This document shows, one piece after another, positions 1 through 10,584 of a stretch of 64,000 bases of DNA. Location: contig CANXME010001469.1 of the NCBI GenBank assembly GCA_948144175.1, forward strand, positions 507,501-571,500, read 5' to 3'. The notes under the pieces were generated by a model. It saw only the letters and a program-made list of their open reading frames with translations, did not search any database and was not told where the DNA came from. The first letter of the stretch is position 1, and every line of letters begins with the position of its first letter. A program made the position numbers and the translations under genes. Origin of the DNA: Closterium sp. NIES-65 (Eukaryota > Streptophyta > Zygnematophyceae > Desmidiales > Closteriaceae).

Positions 1-55
1 TTGGAATTGTACGCGTAAGAGATGCCTCAGTAAGGAATTAACGAAAATCCTTACA
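1..55 (-). repeat. Inner end of the gypsy 3' LTR (partial)
   Basis: The first ~42 bases match 46314-46355 inside the right gypsy LTR. The LTR boundary is placed at 55, where a C-run follows; on the minus strand this is a G-rich polypurine tract (about 56-75) directly upstream of an LTR starting TGTAAGG. The remaining ~225 bases of this LTR lie left of the window. Confidence 0.8.
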
Positions 56-1630
56 CTACCCCCCCCCTTAAGAAAGGTGGTCGATATCATGCAGATGTCG
101 CCGAGAAAGATACCGCCGAAGTACCGAGTGCCCTTGTAGTGAGTCAGCCGGGACCCACGTGTCATCGTCGCTTGTGCGATCCACCCAGCATAGCAGGAAG
201 TCGACGTGGCGTCCGGCGGGGGTCGCACGAATGCGATGGTTCAATATCTTCCAAGGTTGAAGCGTCGGGTCAGCCACAGGTCGGACACTTGGCGCCTGGT
301 GGGGTCGGGCGACGTCGGACGACTGCGGTGCCACATAGTGGCGAAGTGTACTGACATGGAAAGCGTCGTGGATTTTCCAGTCGTCCGGTAGGAGAAGTTT
401 CGCAGTGACCGGTGTCAGCATCCGAATGATGCGAAAGGGTCCCACGTAGCGGGGCCACAGTTTTGCAGGCTGGGGCAGCTTGAGTTTTTTTTGTGTCCAG
501 GAGGACCATCTGCCCGTCACGGAAGGGTAAATTCCGTCGATGTCGGTCGGCGTAGCGGCTGGCGGCCGTATTAGCCTTTCGGATAAATTCCGCTGCTTTG
601 TCTCGCGCTGCTTGTAGTTCCGAAACAAACTGCTGCGACCTTGGTACCGGGTTATTGGGAGTTGTTGACGAGGGTACTACCGGATCTATCCCGTAATTCA
701 GGTAGAACGGCGACTGCTTGGTTGTTGCAGATGGGGCGTTATTGTATGCAAACTCGAGCATGGGAAGGGAATCCTCCCACTTGGTGATGTCGGGGCAGTT
801 CGTGCGAATCAACTGCTCCATAGTCTGGTTTGTCCTCTCTGTCTGTCCGTCGGTCTGTGGATGGTACGATGACGAAAACTGCAGGCGGGTGCCGTACTGT
901 TCCCACGTCTCCTGCCAGAAATTTGACGTGAATTTTGGGTCGCGGTCGCCGATTATCGCCGATGGCAACCCGTGTAGTCGTACGACGGTCGAGATGAAGA
1001 GCTTCGCTGTTTCTTCGGCTGTGATCGTCGTGCGGCATGGTGCGAAATGCGCCATTTTCGTCAAGCGATCGACAACGACAAGTACCGAGTCGTTGCCACT
1101 TGCGCCCGCCGGCAGTCCTGTGACGAAATCCATTGTCACCTGTTGCCACGGTCGTTCGGGTGGCTCGAGGGGTTGCAGCAATCCAGCTGGGCGTTGGCGT
1201 GATGACTTCATTGCTTGGCAGGTCGGGCAGGCGGACACGCAGTGCTGCACGTCGGACGCCATGTCGGGCCAGTAATAATTCCGTTGCAGCAGCTTCAATG
1301 TTTTGTCGACGCCGAGATGCCAGGAGAGGTTGGAGTCGTGTACTTCCTGCGTCAGCAATTCTCGTAAGGGTCGGTAAGAAGGTACCCAAACTCGGTTAGT
1401 ACCGACTTTTAGGTAGTAGCTCCCATGCGCCGTGGTGACCCTGTGGTGTTGATTGGTCCGGAAAAACCGGTCAATCCTGTAGCCATGCTTGAACAATCCT
1501 GTCAATAAAGGGTTAGAATGGGTGATTAGTAGTGCTGCGGTCTGCATTGATGGTCGGGTTAGGGCGTCGGCGATGTTGTTGGCGCCATTTTTGTACGTGA
1601 TGGTGTAGCTGAAATTGGACTCGAGGTAAT
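56..1630 (-). pseudogene. Gypsy integrase and chromodomain segment
   Basis: The minus strand encodes the end of RNase H, then the integrase HHCC zinc-binding domain (about 1250-1400, with CPTCQAMK at its end). The catalytic core follows at about 860-1140, with MDFVTGLP for the first Asp, GDRDPKF for the second and a Glu after HPQTDGQTERTNQ. The distal part (68-630) has the KLKLPQPAKLWPRYVGPF region and a chromodomain-like tail with FLLCWVDRTSDDDTWVP, which marks a chromovirus. In this family the chromodomain steers integration to particular chromatin. The segment ends at 1630 because copia A is inserted there. It is a fossil and is not a single open frame. Confidence 0.9.
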
Positions 1631-1764
1631 TGTCAAGAAGTGAACGAGAGAATGTGTGAACTATGAACGAAGTGAGTACAAATAGGAAACCCTAGCTGGG
1701 TTGTACCCCCTATGGGATACCCCACTATAGCCTACACAAATAAGTAAGCTATAATGTTCTGACA
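1631..1764 (-). repeat. Copia A 3' LTR
   Basis: 134-bp LTR with TG...CA ends. I find no difference from 8998-9131. It is flanked on the left by target copy gtaat and on the right by the polypurine tract. Confidence 0.95.
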
Positions 1765-1978
1765 CACCCCCATAGGCAAGGTGGGGGAGAACAAGGGGTC
1801 ACAAGACCAGTCAAGCAAAGCAAAGCAAAGCTCAGGGTGGATCACAAAGTCACCACACATTCCGAGCACAAGTTCAAGGGCCACAAGGCCAGTTCACATG
1901 CAAGATCATATATATAGAGATATACAAGAGTCAAGCAAGCAAGAGCAAGACTATATATATGTGACGGTACAAGGAAGG
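1765..1978 (-). promoter_or_regulatory. Copia A 3' untranslated region
   Basis: Polypurine tract next to the LTR, GCAAA pentamers (1815-1835), a block conserved in all lineage-1 and lineage-2 copies, and two AT blocks (1907-1916 and 1951-1961) that can pair around a loop with GCAAGCAAGAGCAAG. Confidence 0.7.
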
Positions 1979-4900
1979 TCAAGAAGTGAGCAAGTGAGGC
2001 AAGACAGACACAAGACCCAGCTGCGTGCAACAACGCTGATGATCACAAGGCGCAAGTGCCTTGGTGAACACATCAGCAGTGTTGGCCTCAGAGGCCACGT
2101 ACGCAAGTCGCAACTGTCCACGCTGCTGTAGCTCACGAGCAAGAAAGTAGCGGAGAGCAATGTGCTTTGTCCTGTGCTCCAGTCTCTGCTCTCGACACAA
2201 GGCCAGCATGGCCTTGTTGTCTACGTACAGGACTGGAGGAGAACGAGGCTGCTCTCCAAGGTCGGTCAGCAGGTAGGTGAGCCAGCGTAACTCCTGTGCA
2301 GCCATAGCCCCAGCGTAGATCTCAGCCTCACAACTGGAGCCGAGAACAGAAGACGAGCGGGTAGCCCGCCACGAAACAGAGCCGGAACCAAGGCTGAAGG
2401 TGTAACCCTGTGACGACCGCTGCGTAGCCTGGTCGTCAGCCCAAGAAGCGTCTGCGTGCCCAGTGAGGACCACTGGACTGCGCCCTCCAAGCACTAGCCC
2501 CATGCCTGACGTACTGCACAAGTAGCGCAACACCCTCTTCGCTGCAGCCATGTGCTCTGGTCGGTGTCTCCCAGGAGCAACATAGCGTGCGAGAATGCTA
2601 AGAGGGTATGCAAGGTCAGGTCGAGTGCAGGTCATCAGGTACATGAGGCAGCCAACAAGCTCTGCATACGGGCCACTCGACTCTACGGACTCATCCGAAG
2701 GCAGAGCTGAGAGCGAGTGGCGAGTAGGCAGAGGAGTGGCCTGAGGCGAGGAGTACGTGAAGCCGAAGCGCTGAAGGACCTGCTGCACCATGTGTGACTG
2801 AGTCAGGGTAATGGTGCGGCGTGCTCTGTCCCGGGTGATCTGCAAGCCAAGGTAGCTGCGCAGTTCACCCAGGTCAGTGCACGTGTGTCTCTTCTGCAGC
2901 TCGGACTTCACGTAGGCGAGTCCAGCAGTGTCAGCTGTGGCAAAGACCAAGTCGTCGACGTACACGAGGATGTAGAACGGCGGCAGAGAGGTGTCGGTGC
3001 GCAGAAACAGCGACGGGTCGGCAGTAGACGTAGCAAACCCAAGTGCCGCGAGCGTAGTCCTCAGTGTGTCGTGCCACTCACGTGGCGCCTGGCGGAGACC
3101 GTAGACTGGACGCCGGAGACTCCACTGGGTACCAGGAGGGAAAGACCCAGTGAAGCCAGGTGGGCGGCGCAGCCAGATCTCCTCGTGCAGACTGCCCTGC
3201 AAGAAAGCCGTGCTGAAGTCGAGAGAGTGCAGCTCGTAGTCACGGTGAGCAGCAACGTGCAGCAGAACCCGAAGAGTGGTCATCTTCGGGGTGGGGGAGA
3301 AGGTCTGAAAGTAGTCAACCCCCTGCCGCTGACTGAAGCCACGAGCCACGTAACGCGCCTTGAAGACAGGCGGAGAACCCGGCGGCCGCTTCACCCTGAA
3401 AATCCACATGCCACTGACGATGTTCGCCCCAGGAGGGGGGACAGCGTCGACGTAGGTGCCTGTGGACTTCCAGGAAGCCATCTCTGCGTCCATAGCTGCC
3501 TGCCACTGAGAGGAGTAGGGACCCTCTATCGCCTCCGCGTAAGAGCGCGGAGTCGGGATGTCTGGTGCATCCGGGTCTCCCTCAGGGGCTAGCAGTACAG
3601 ACGCGAGATGGGGTGAAGCAGCGGCCAGACACTGGAACTCCTCCTGCCTGTCCTCAAGGACGTCCGTGCCGAGGGCACACTCACCCCCGACGGACGGAGG
3701 ACAGGCAGACTCAGACTCAGTGACAAGACTGGCAGCGTAGTCTAGACGACAGCGCGCAGCAAAGTCGACAAGCTCAGTGACAAGGGCAGACGCAGCAGAC
3801 GACTCGAAGGAAGGGTCAGTGACAGCAGTAGCAAGGAGACGCGTGACAGTAGGACTGGCAGCACGAAGAGAGTCCGACTCCGGGTCGGCAAGAGCAGGAA
3901 GAGAGGAAGCAGGAGGAGAAGGCAAAGGGGCACGCAGAGGAGCAGTGGACGGACGCAGAGACATCCGATGCGTGCCAGGGACAGGAGGAGGACGCTGACG
4001 CGAACCGCGACCACTAGTGCGCTCTGGACGAACAGGCGACGCAGGACGAGACGCAGGCTCACAACGCTCAGTAAGACCTCCAGTCGGACCAGCGTAGGGA
4101 GAAGGAGCAGGCAAAGGGGAGGCAGGCTGTAGCTGTGGCTGTGACCGGACAGGCTGCGGACCCTCTAAGGGAGGAGGAGAAAGTGGAAGACCAAGAACCT
4201 GCTGCAGGAGCGGAACGAAGTACGGTCGGGGCCGCGCGGCGACTCCAGAAACAGTAGGAACAGTACCAGCACTCTCGGCAGGAGCACCCACTCCAGTAGC
4301 AACTCCAGCAGCACCACCAGAAGCTCCAGAACCTCCAGCAGCAGCACCAGGAGCACTGTCAGTCGAACCGCCAGCAGCAGGCTCAGCGCCAACACCCTCA
4401 GCAGCACCAGCTCCAGGAGAACTCGCAGACCCAACAGCTCCAGCACCCACAGGACGAGCACCGTCGGGACGCGCGGCAGCAGTGCCCTCTGCAGCCGAAG
4501 AACCACCAGCACTAGCAGGACGCCTCCAGCGCCTGGCAAACCACTCACGCAGCTCCTGTGGGGAGAGGGGCTCCCGGCGAGACGAAGCACCCCCAGGCTC
4601 AGCACCCCCAGGCACAGCAGTCCCAGGCACAGCACCCCCAGGCACAGCACCTCCAGGCTCAGCACCCCCAGACTCAGCACCCCCTGACTCCGCACCCCCA
4701 GACTCCGCACCCCCAGGCTCAGCACCCCCAGACTCCGCACCCCCAGGCTCAGCACCCCCAGACTCTGCACCCCCAGGCTCAGCTCCCGCAGCAGCACCAG
4801 AGTCACCAGTGACCTCGACAGGCTCGACCGCGTCTACCTGGGACACACCTGACGGGGCAGGACCCTGAGGGGGGAGGGGGTCTACCGGGGGGGGACCTGG

Positions 4901-6780
4901 TACCAGGAAAAGCGGGGGCGGGGGGAGGGACGGAGTGCGGTAGGGGAAGAGGCGGTAGTAGGGTACCGACTCGTCGAACGTGACGTCCTGGGAGGATAGA
5001 ACACGTCGAGAGGTGGGGTGGTAGAACTGCCACCCAGGGGCGTCGGGGGGGAACCCCAGGAAGACGCAGGGAGCAGCGCGAGGGGACAGCTTGTCCGCAG
5101 ACAAGTCGCGGACAAACGCCCGAGATCCCCAGACCCGGAACGCCGACGCATCGCCAACCTTCCCCGTCCACAGCAGGGCTGGGGAGGTCTCCGGCCTGGA
5201 GACCCTGGGGTGGAGGTTGAGCTGATGCGCTGCGTACCTGACCGCAAACGGCCACAGAAAATGGGGGGCAGCCGCATGCATCATGGACGTACGGGCGACG
5301 TCCATGACCATGCCAATGCGGCGCTCAGCAATCCCATTTTGCTGTGGGGAGTCCGGAAGCGTTAAGGACTGGCGGATGCCTCGCGCTCGACAGTAGGCAC
5401 GAAGAAGGCCAGAGGAGAACTCTCCGCCTCTGTCAGAGTGCAGACGCAACACAGGAAAGTCGGAGCCAAAGCTCTGCCTGAGCTGAAGACGAGCTGCGCG
5501 GATCCAGTCGATCAGCACCTCAGTAACCTCACCCTTGCTGCGCAAGGGGAAGACTGTGGTGTAACGCGAGTAGTCGTCAACAACGAGGAGGAAGTAGCGC
5601 TCCTGACCCTGTCCAAGGACGCGGGCCGGGCCCCACACGTCCATGTGAAGTGTCTGCAGCGGGGCCTCTGTCGGAGGAAACTGGGAGGAGTGAGGGGCAG
5701 CACGCTGGCGGCCCTCGACACAGGGGACACAGGCAGGGCCAGGGCCCTGAGGAAGGGGAGGTAGGGACCGGGGGAGACCAGACACAAGAAGACGGGAGGC
5801 CATGCCTTTGAGCCGAAGCAGAGAGGGGTGGCCAAGGCGGTGGTGCCAGAGGAGGGTCTCGTGAGACAGACGACGACACGAACAGGGGGAAGACTCAGGA
5901 CCAGACCTGGACGCTGCTGCAAACACCTGACCAGACGAAGGGACCGTACCAGACTCAGTACCTGGAGGAGAAGCAGTGGTCAGTGTGTACAGGCTCGACC
6001 CTGGCCGACGTGTAAACGTAGCCAGGTGGCGTCCCGTGCTAGCCTCCGTGCAGTGGGTCACTCGCTGACTAGCTGGAGTGAACTGGTGGACACCCGCATC
6101 CTGTAGGTCAGCACCACTCACCAGGTTCGTCGAGAACGAGGGGAGGTAGAGACCAGACAGGGTGCCAGAGGGGGCCGCCGGACACGGAAGTACCGTGGAG
6201 AAGCGAGACAGGACAGGCCCCCCAGAGGGGTCAGCCAGGGACACCGCAACCGGCCGACTCAGCGGCGTGAGAGTAGTGCGGTCCCGAAAGAAGGAGCGAG
6301 ACGCTCCAGAGTCAAGTGTGAAGGTGTGAGAGGCCGAAGCCGACACAGTACCTGAGAGGGCAGACTCACCAGTACCTGAGAGCTCAGACGCACTGGCACC
6401 TAGAGCAGCAGCCTCACTAGTACCTGACGCAGCAGTACGAATGCCCGGGTCGGGCGGGAAACACCGGTAACAGTCATCCTCATCACTACCAGTCACAACA
6501 TACATTGCAGAAAGAATAGCATCAAAGTCAAGATCACAAATGGCTACACCAGCCCTAGACAGCTCCCCCCAGCGGGGGATCTCAGCGGCCTCCGGAAACT
6601 GCTGACGCCAGGCGTTGGTCAGGCGGCCAAAGCAGCGGCGGGCCGTGTGGGTGCCTCCACACCTCTCCCCCGCACGGTCGCCGGTGCGAAGAACGTAGGG
6701 GCAGGGACCAAACGCACCACCACGCTGACGCTGCAAGTACCACTCACGGAGCTGCTGAGGGGCGGGGACGGTGCGAGAGC

Positions 6781-6832
<52 letters not shown>

Positions 6833-7894
6833 CTGACCACCCCCAGAGCTTCTGCGCTGGGACGAGACACTCCGACCCCCGCCGCCACCGCCACTCCCGC
6901 CTCCACCACCGCCCCCGTCTCCACCGCCCCTGCCCCCACTGGTACCCTCGCCCCCGCCTCCTCCGCTACCGCCCCCGCCGCCACCTCCGCCTCCACCGCC
7001 TCCACCAGTACCTCCACTCCCGCCACCACCTCCACCGCCACCCCCACTCCCCCCGCCACCCCCACCTCCTCCGCCACTGCCCCCTCTAGCTCCACCCGCT
7101 CCCTTGCCCCCCTTGCCCTTGCCAGAGCGGCGTCTACCGCTGGGGGCAGACGCCGCACCGACCGACTCAAAACCAGCGAGGTCGGCCGCAGCGGCAGAGG
7201 CGACAGAGGGCAGCAGGGGGGAAGGAGAACACCCCTCAAAGATGGGGGTGCGAGGGTCACCCCGAGAGGCCCCTACAGCGACTATGCTCTTCTCAGCCGC
7301 TAGCAGGGACTCCTCAAGGAGGTCGACAGTGAGGGTGGTGGGACAGACAGAGAGAAACTGGTCCCTAACGACACGGAGGGACTCAGGGAGACGGGTGACA
7401 AGAAAGTAGAGAGTGATGTACATAGGAGGAGGGTTGGCGGCGCGGAACTCAGCAGGAAGGGCAGCGCGGTAGCGAGCGTCACTAGCGCGGAGGTGGGTAA
7501 TGAGGTCAGCGACAGTGGGAAAGGCAGCGAGGTCAGGGAAGAGAAAAGGTAGCATGAGGCGGCTCAGCGTAGCGGAGGAAGGGGAGGAGTAGCGTGCAAC
7601 TACAGCGTCGTACAAGGCCTGAGCGGTCTTGCACTGACTAAAGTGGGCACGCTCGGAGGAAGGGAGGTGGCGACGCACAGCAAGACGTGCAGCAGCATCG
7701 CGGGTCGCCCACTTGGAGCGAACGGCGGAATCAGCATCAGGAGGAGGGGCAGGGACAGCGCTAGAGACAAAGTCAAAGAGAGAGACCTCATCGACCGCAT
7801 CACACAGTAAGTACAGCTGCAGGTCCTCAATCCAGACTGCAAAGTCAATGGCTCTACCCTCAGCGTCAAAAGCTAGGACATTGGGGGTGGCCAT
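1979..7894 (-). CDS. Copia A Gag-Pol polyprotein (lineage 1)
   Basis: Single open frame of 1971 residues from the internal ATG at 7894. That start is chosen because MATPNVLAFDAEG is shared by all lineage-1 copies; an upstream in-frame ATG at 7915 is also possible. Domains in order: Gag (1-240); a glycine-rich tract with a Gln run (about 255-375); an unusual knuckle C-x13-C-x3-H-x4-C (398-421); protease DSGAS (~526); integrase zinc domain WHHRLGH...CVPC (~685-720); integrase core HMDVWGP, DDYSRY, HSDRGGEF, QQNGIAERR (~750-855); a Pro/Gly-rich spacer with PGGAE repeats (~1030-1110); reverse transcriptase with YVDDLVFA (~1480-1720); RNase H with DASWADD and CEAEIYAG (from ~1815). The order PR-IN-RT-RH defines Ty1/copia. 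In this family one precursor is cut by the protease, and particles assemble in the cytoplasm. Confidence 0.93.
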
Positions 7895-8985
7895 GACAGC
7901 AGCTGACAGTCTCACCGGGCAGGAAGAGTCGGGTAGGTCAGCGGCGCAGGTACACAGCCCAGGAGCAGCAGTAGCCCGACAGGAGCAGGAGAGCAGCTCC
8001 TCTGGTGGCTCGGGCAGCTCGGGCGGCTCGGGCGGCTCGGGCGGCTCGGGCGGCTCGGGCGGCTCGGGCGGCGAGGGCGGCTCGGGCGGCTCGGGTGGCT
8101 AGGGCGGCGCAGGCGGCCCGGGCGGCTCGGGCGGTTCAGGCGGCTCGGGCGGCGGCACGGGCGGCTGGGGCAGCTCGGTGGCGGCTCACGGGCGGCTGGG
8201 ACGGCGCGCGGGGAGCTCACGGGCGGCTGGGCGGGCGGCCAGGGTGGCTCACGGGCGGCGGCGGCGGCGTCGGCGGCTCACGGGCGACGGCGGCTCACGG
8301 GCGGCTGCGGCGGCGTCGGCGGCTCACGGGCGGCGGCGGCGGCGTCGGCGGCTCACGGGCGACGGCAGCGGCAGCGGCGTCGGCGGCTCACGGGCGGCGT
8401 CGGCGGCGTCGGCGGCTCACGGGTGGCGGCGGCGGCGTCGGCTGCTCACGGGCGGCGTTGGCAGCTCACGGGCGGGCTGAAGGCCCACGGGTGGGCGGTT
8501 CGCGGGCAGCGCCGGCTCACGGGCGGGCGGCGTGACGAGCGGGCGGCGGGACGGGCGGCGGCGTCACGGGGGGGGGGGGGGGGGCGACGGGACGGGCGGC
8601 GGCGTCACGGGCGGCGGCGTCACGGGCGGCGGTTCACGGGCGGCTGCGTCACGGGCGGCGCTCACGGGCGGCGCTAAAGGGTGGCGACGGGCGGCGGCTC
8701 ACGGGCGGCGCTACGGGCGGAGGCTCACGGGGAGCGCTACGGGCGACTGCACGGGCGGCGCTAACGGGCGGCCGCACGGGCGGCGCTACGGGCTGCGCAA
8801 AGGGCGGCGCGAACGGGCAGCCGCACGGGCGGCGCTAACGGGCGGCGCTAACGGGCGGCGCGAACGGGCGGCTCGAAAGGGCGGGCGCTAGGGCGGGCGC
8901 TAGGGCGGGCACTAGGGCGGGCGCCAGGGCAGAAAAAAAAAGTTCTAGGTGGTGGGCCCGAAGCACAGTTCCCACAGGGGAACCT
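7895..8985 (-). repeat. Copia A GC-rich repetitive leader
   Basis: About 1.1 kb between Gag start and primer site. It is built from short tandem units: GCGGCTCGG-type 9-mers (about 8010-8110), CTCACGGGCGGCG units (8170-8480) and CGGGCGGCG units (8520-8900), with a long G homopolymer near 8567-8583. The long open frames here on the plus strand are side effects of the repeats. Confidence 0.85.
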
Positions 8986-8997
8986 GCTCTGATTCCA

Positions 8998-9131
8998 TGT
9001 CAAGAAGTGAACGAGAGAATGTGTGAACTATGAACGAAGTGAGTACAAATAGGAAACCCTAGCTGGGTTGTACCCCCTATGGGATACCCCACTATAGCCT
9101 ACACAAATAAGTAAGCTATAATGTTCTGACA
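8998..9131 (-). repeat. Copia A 5' LTR
   Basis: 134-bp LTR, TG...CA, identical by eye to 1631-1764. The primer site 8986-8997 abuts it on the internal side and target copy gtaat follows at 9132-9136. Confidence 0.95.
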
Positions 9132-9656
9132 GTAATCGAGCCACCGGATTTGTCGCGGGTTGAGTTGTGGTTGGCTGCGCATGTATTGTAATGACTTGTG
9201 GTCGGTTCGGACGGTGACGTCAGCTCCCGTGAGGTAACAGCGCCAGGTACGAAATGCATGCACGATGGCGAGCATTTCCTTGTCGTGGACCGGATAGTTG
9301 CGCTCGGGCGGCTGCATTTTTCTTGATTCGTACGCGATGGGTTGCAGCCCGTTGCCGAAGTCCTATAGAAGCACACCGCCCACGGCGAAATCGCTGGCGT
9401 CCGTCACGACTTCGAACGGTCGAGATGGATCTGCCAGCCGAAGCACCGGGGGTGAACTCAAAAATTTCTTCAGGTCGTTGAAAGCCAGCTGTTCTCTCTC
9501 CCCCCAACAGAATTGCACGCCCTTATGCAGAAGATCGGTTAACGGCCTGGTCACCCCCGCCATATTCGGTACAAAACGGCGGACGTAGTTAACGAAGCCG
9601 AGGAAACTCTGCAACTCCGTGATCTTCGTGGGCGGCTTCCACTCCGAAATCGCCGT
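9132..9656 (-). pseudogene. Gypsy RT end and RNase H segment
   Basis: The minus strand encodes gypsy reverse-transcriptase and RNase H sequence: ITELQSFLGFVNYVRRFVPN (the RT thumb/connection region, about 9540-9630), then FEVVTDASDFAVGGVLL (RNase H start, about 9363-9410) and YPVHDKEMLAIVHAFRTWRCYL...VRTDHKSLQY (about 9150-9300). It lies between copia A and copia B and continues the same gypsy element on both sides. It is not one open frame. Confidence 0.88.
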
Positions 9657-9785
9657 TGTCAAACATTATATATATATATGTTGTAGTTGCTTAGGCTACA
9701 GTGGGTTAGCCTATAGGGGGTACACAATTCTAGGGTTTCCTACTTGTACTCATTTCACTCTTAGTTCATTCATTCTTGTTCAACA
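9657..9785 (+). repeat. Copia B 5' LTR
   Basis: 129 bp, TG...CA, with an (AT)n tract near the start. Identical by eye to 24196-24324. The primer site follows at 9786. Confidence 0.94.
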
Positions 9786-10584
9786 TGGTATAGAGCAGGT
9801 CCTTCCTAGGACCAATTTTTAGGACCCACCACTACCTACCTACCTACCTACCTACCTACCTACGCCCTAGGGGGCCTCGGCTTTCACGCTCCTAGAGGCC
9901 CCGTCGGCCCCGCGCTCTCGTCCCTAGAGGCCTCGATCGGCCCCGCGCTCGCCCTTAGAGGCCCCTAACGGCCCCGCGCTTACCCCTAGAGGCCCCGACC
10001 GGCCCCGCGCTCGCCCTTAGAGGCCACGAACGGCCCCACGTTTGCCCCTAGAGGCCCACAAAGGCCCCGCGCTCGCCCTTAGAGGCCCTGAATGGCCCCG
10101 CGCTCGCCCTTAGAGGCCCCGAATCGGCCCCGCGCTCGTCCCTAAGGCCCCGGGAGGCCCCGCGCTTGCCCTTAGCGCCCCCCCCCCCCCCCCCCCCTTA
10201 CGGCCCCGAGCTCATCCCTAACGGCCCCGTTCGGCCCCGCGCTCGTCCCTAACGGCCCCGATCGGCCCCACCCGCTCCCCGTGCTCGCCTCTATAGGCCC
10301 CGAACGGCCCCACCCAGAACGAGCCGCCCGAACCGAGCAGCCCGAACCGAGCCGCCCAGTCCGAACCGAGCCGCTCGACCCGAGCCGCCCAGCCCTGACC
10401 GAGCCGCGCCGCCCGAACCTAACCGCGCCGCCCTTACCGAGCCGCGCCGCCCTACCTGTACCGAGCCGCGCCGCCCTACCTGTACCGAGCCGCGCCGCCT
10501 TTACCGAGCTGCGCCGCCTTTACCAAGCCGCGCCGCCCTACCTACCCTTTGGGTGCTCCTACTGCTTTTCCCACTGCTGCTACC
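9786..10584 (+). repeat. Copia B leader with tandem GC-rich units
   Basis: The leader starts with the primer site, then a CTAC microsatellite (about 9830-9862). About 12 imperfect ~30-bp units of the type GGCCCCGCGCTCGCCC-TTAGAGGCCCC follow (9865-10310), then CGAGCCGCGCCGCCC units up to the Gag ATG at 10585. A C homopolymer lies near 10181-10197. D and F share these unit types. Confidence 0.85.

Larger units (their letters stand above)
1631..9131 (-). mobile_element. Copia element A (lineage 1), looks whole
   Basis: A complete Ty1/copia element on the minus strand. Its 134-bp LTRs (1631-1764 and 8998-9131) read as identical, so insertion was recent. The duplicated target is gtaat (1626-1630 and 9132-9136). 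The primer site at 8986-8997 abuts the 5' LTR and resembles the initiator tRNA-Met site. The polypurine tract, read as CCTATGGGGGTG on the minus strand, lies just right of 1764. One uninterrupted Gag-Pol frame fills 1979-7894. A GC-rich repetitive leader occupies 7895-8985. The element is inserted in the gypsy RNase H/integrase region. Confidence 0.95.

Noticed and set aside
8010-8900. CRISPR-like or coding repeat arrays in the copia leaders
   Set aside because: Units are directly adjacent with no unique spacers, and the open frames simply follow the repeat period.
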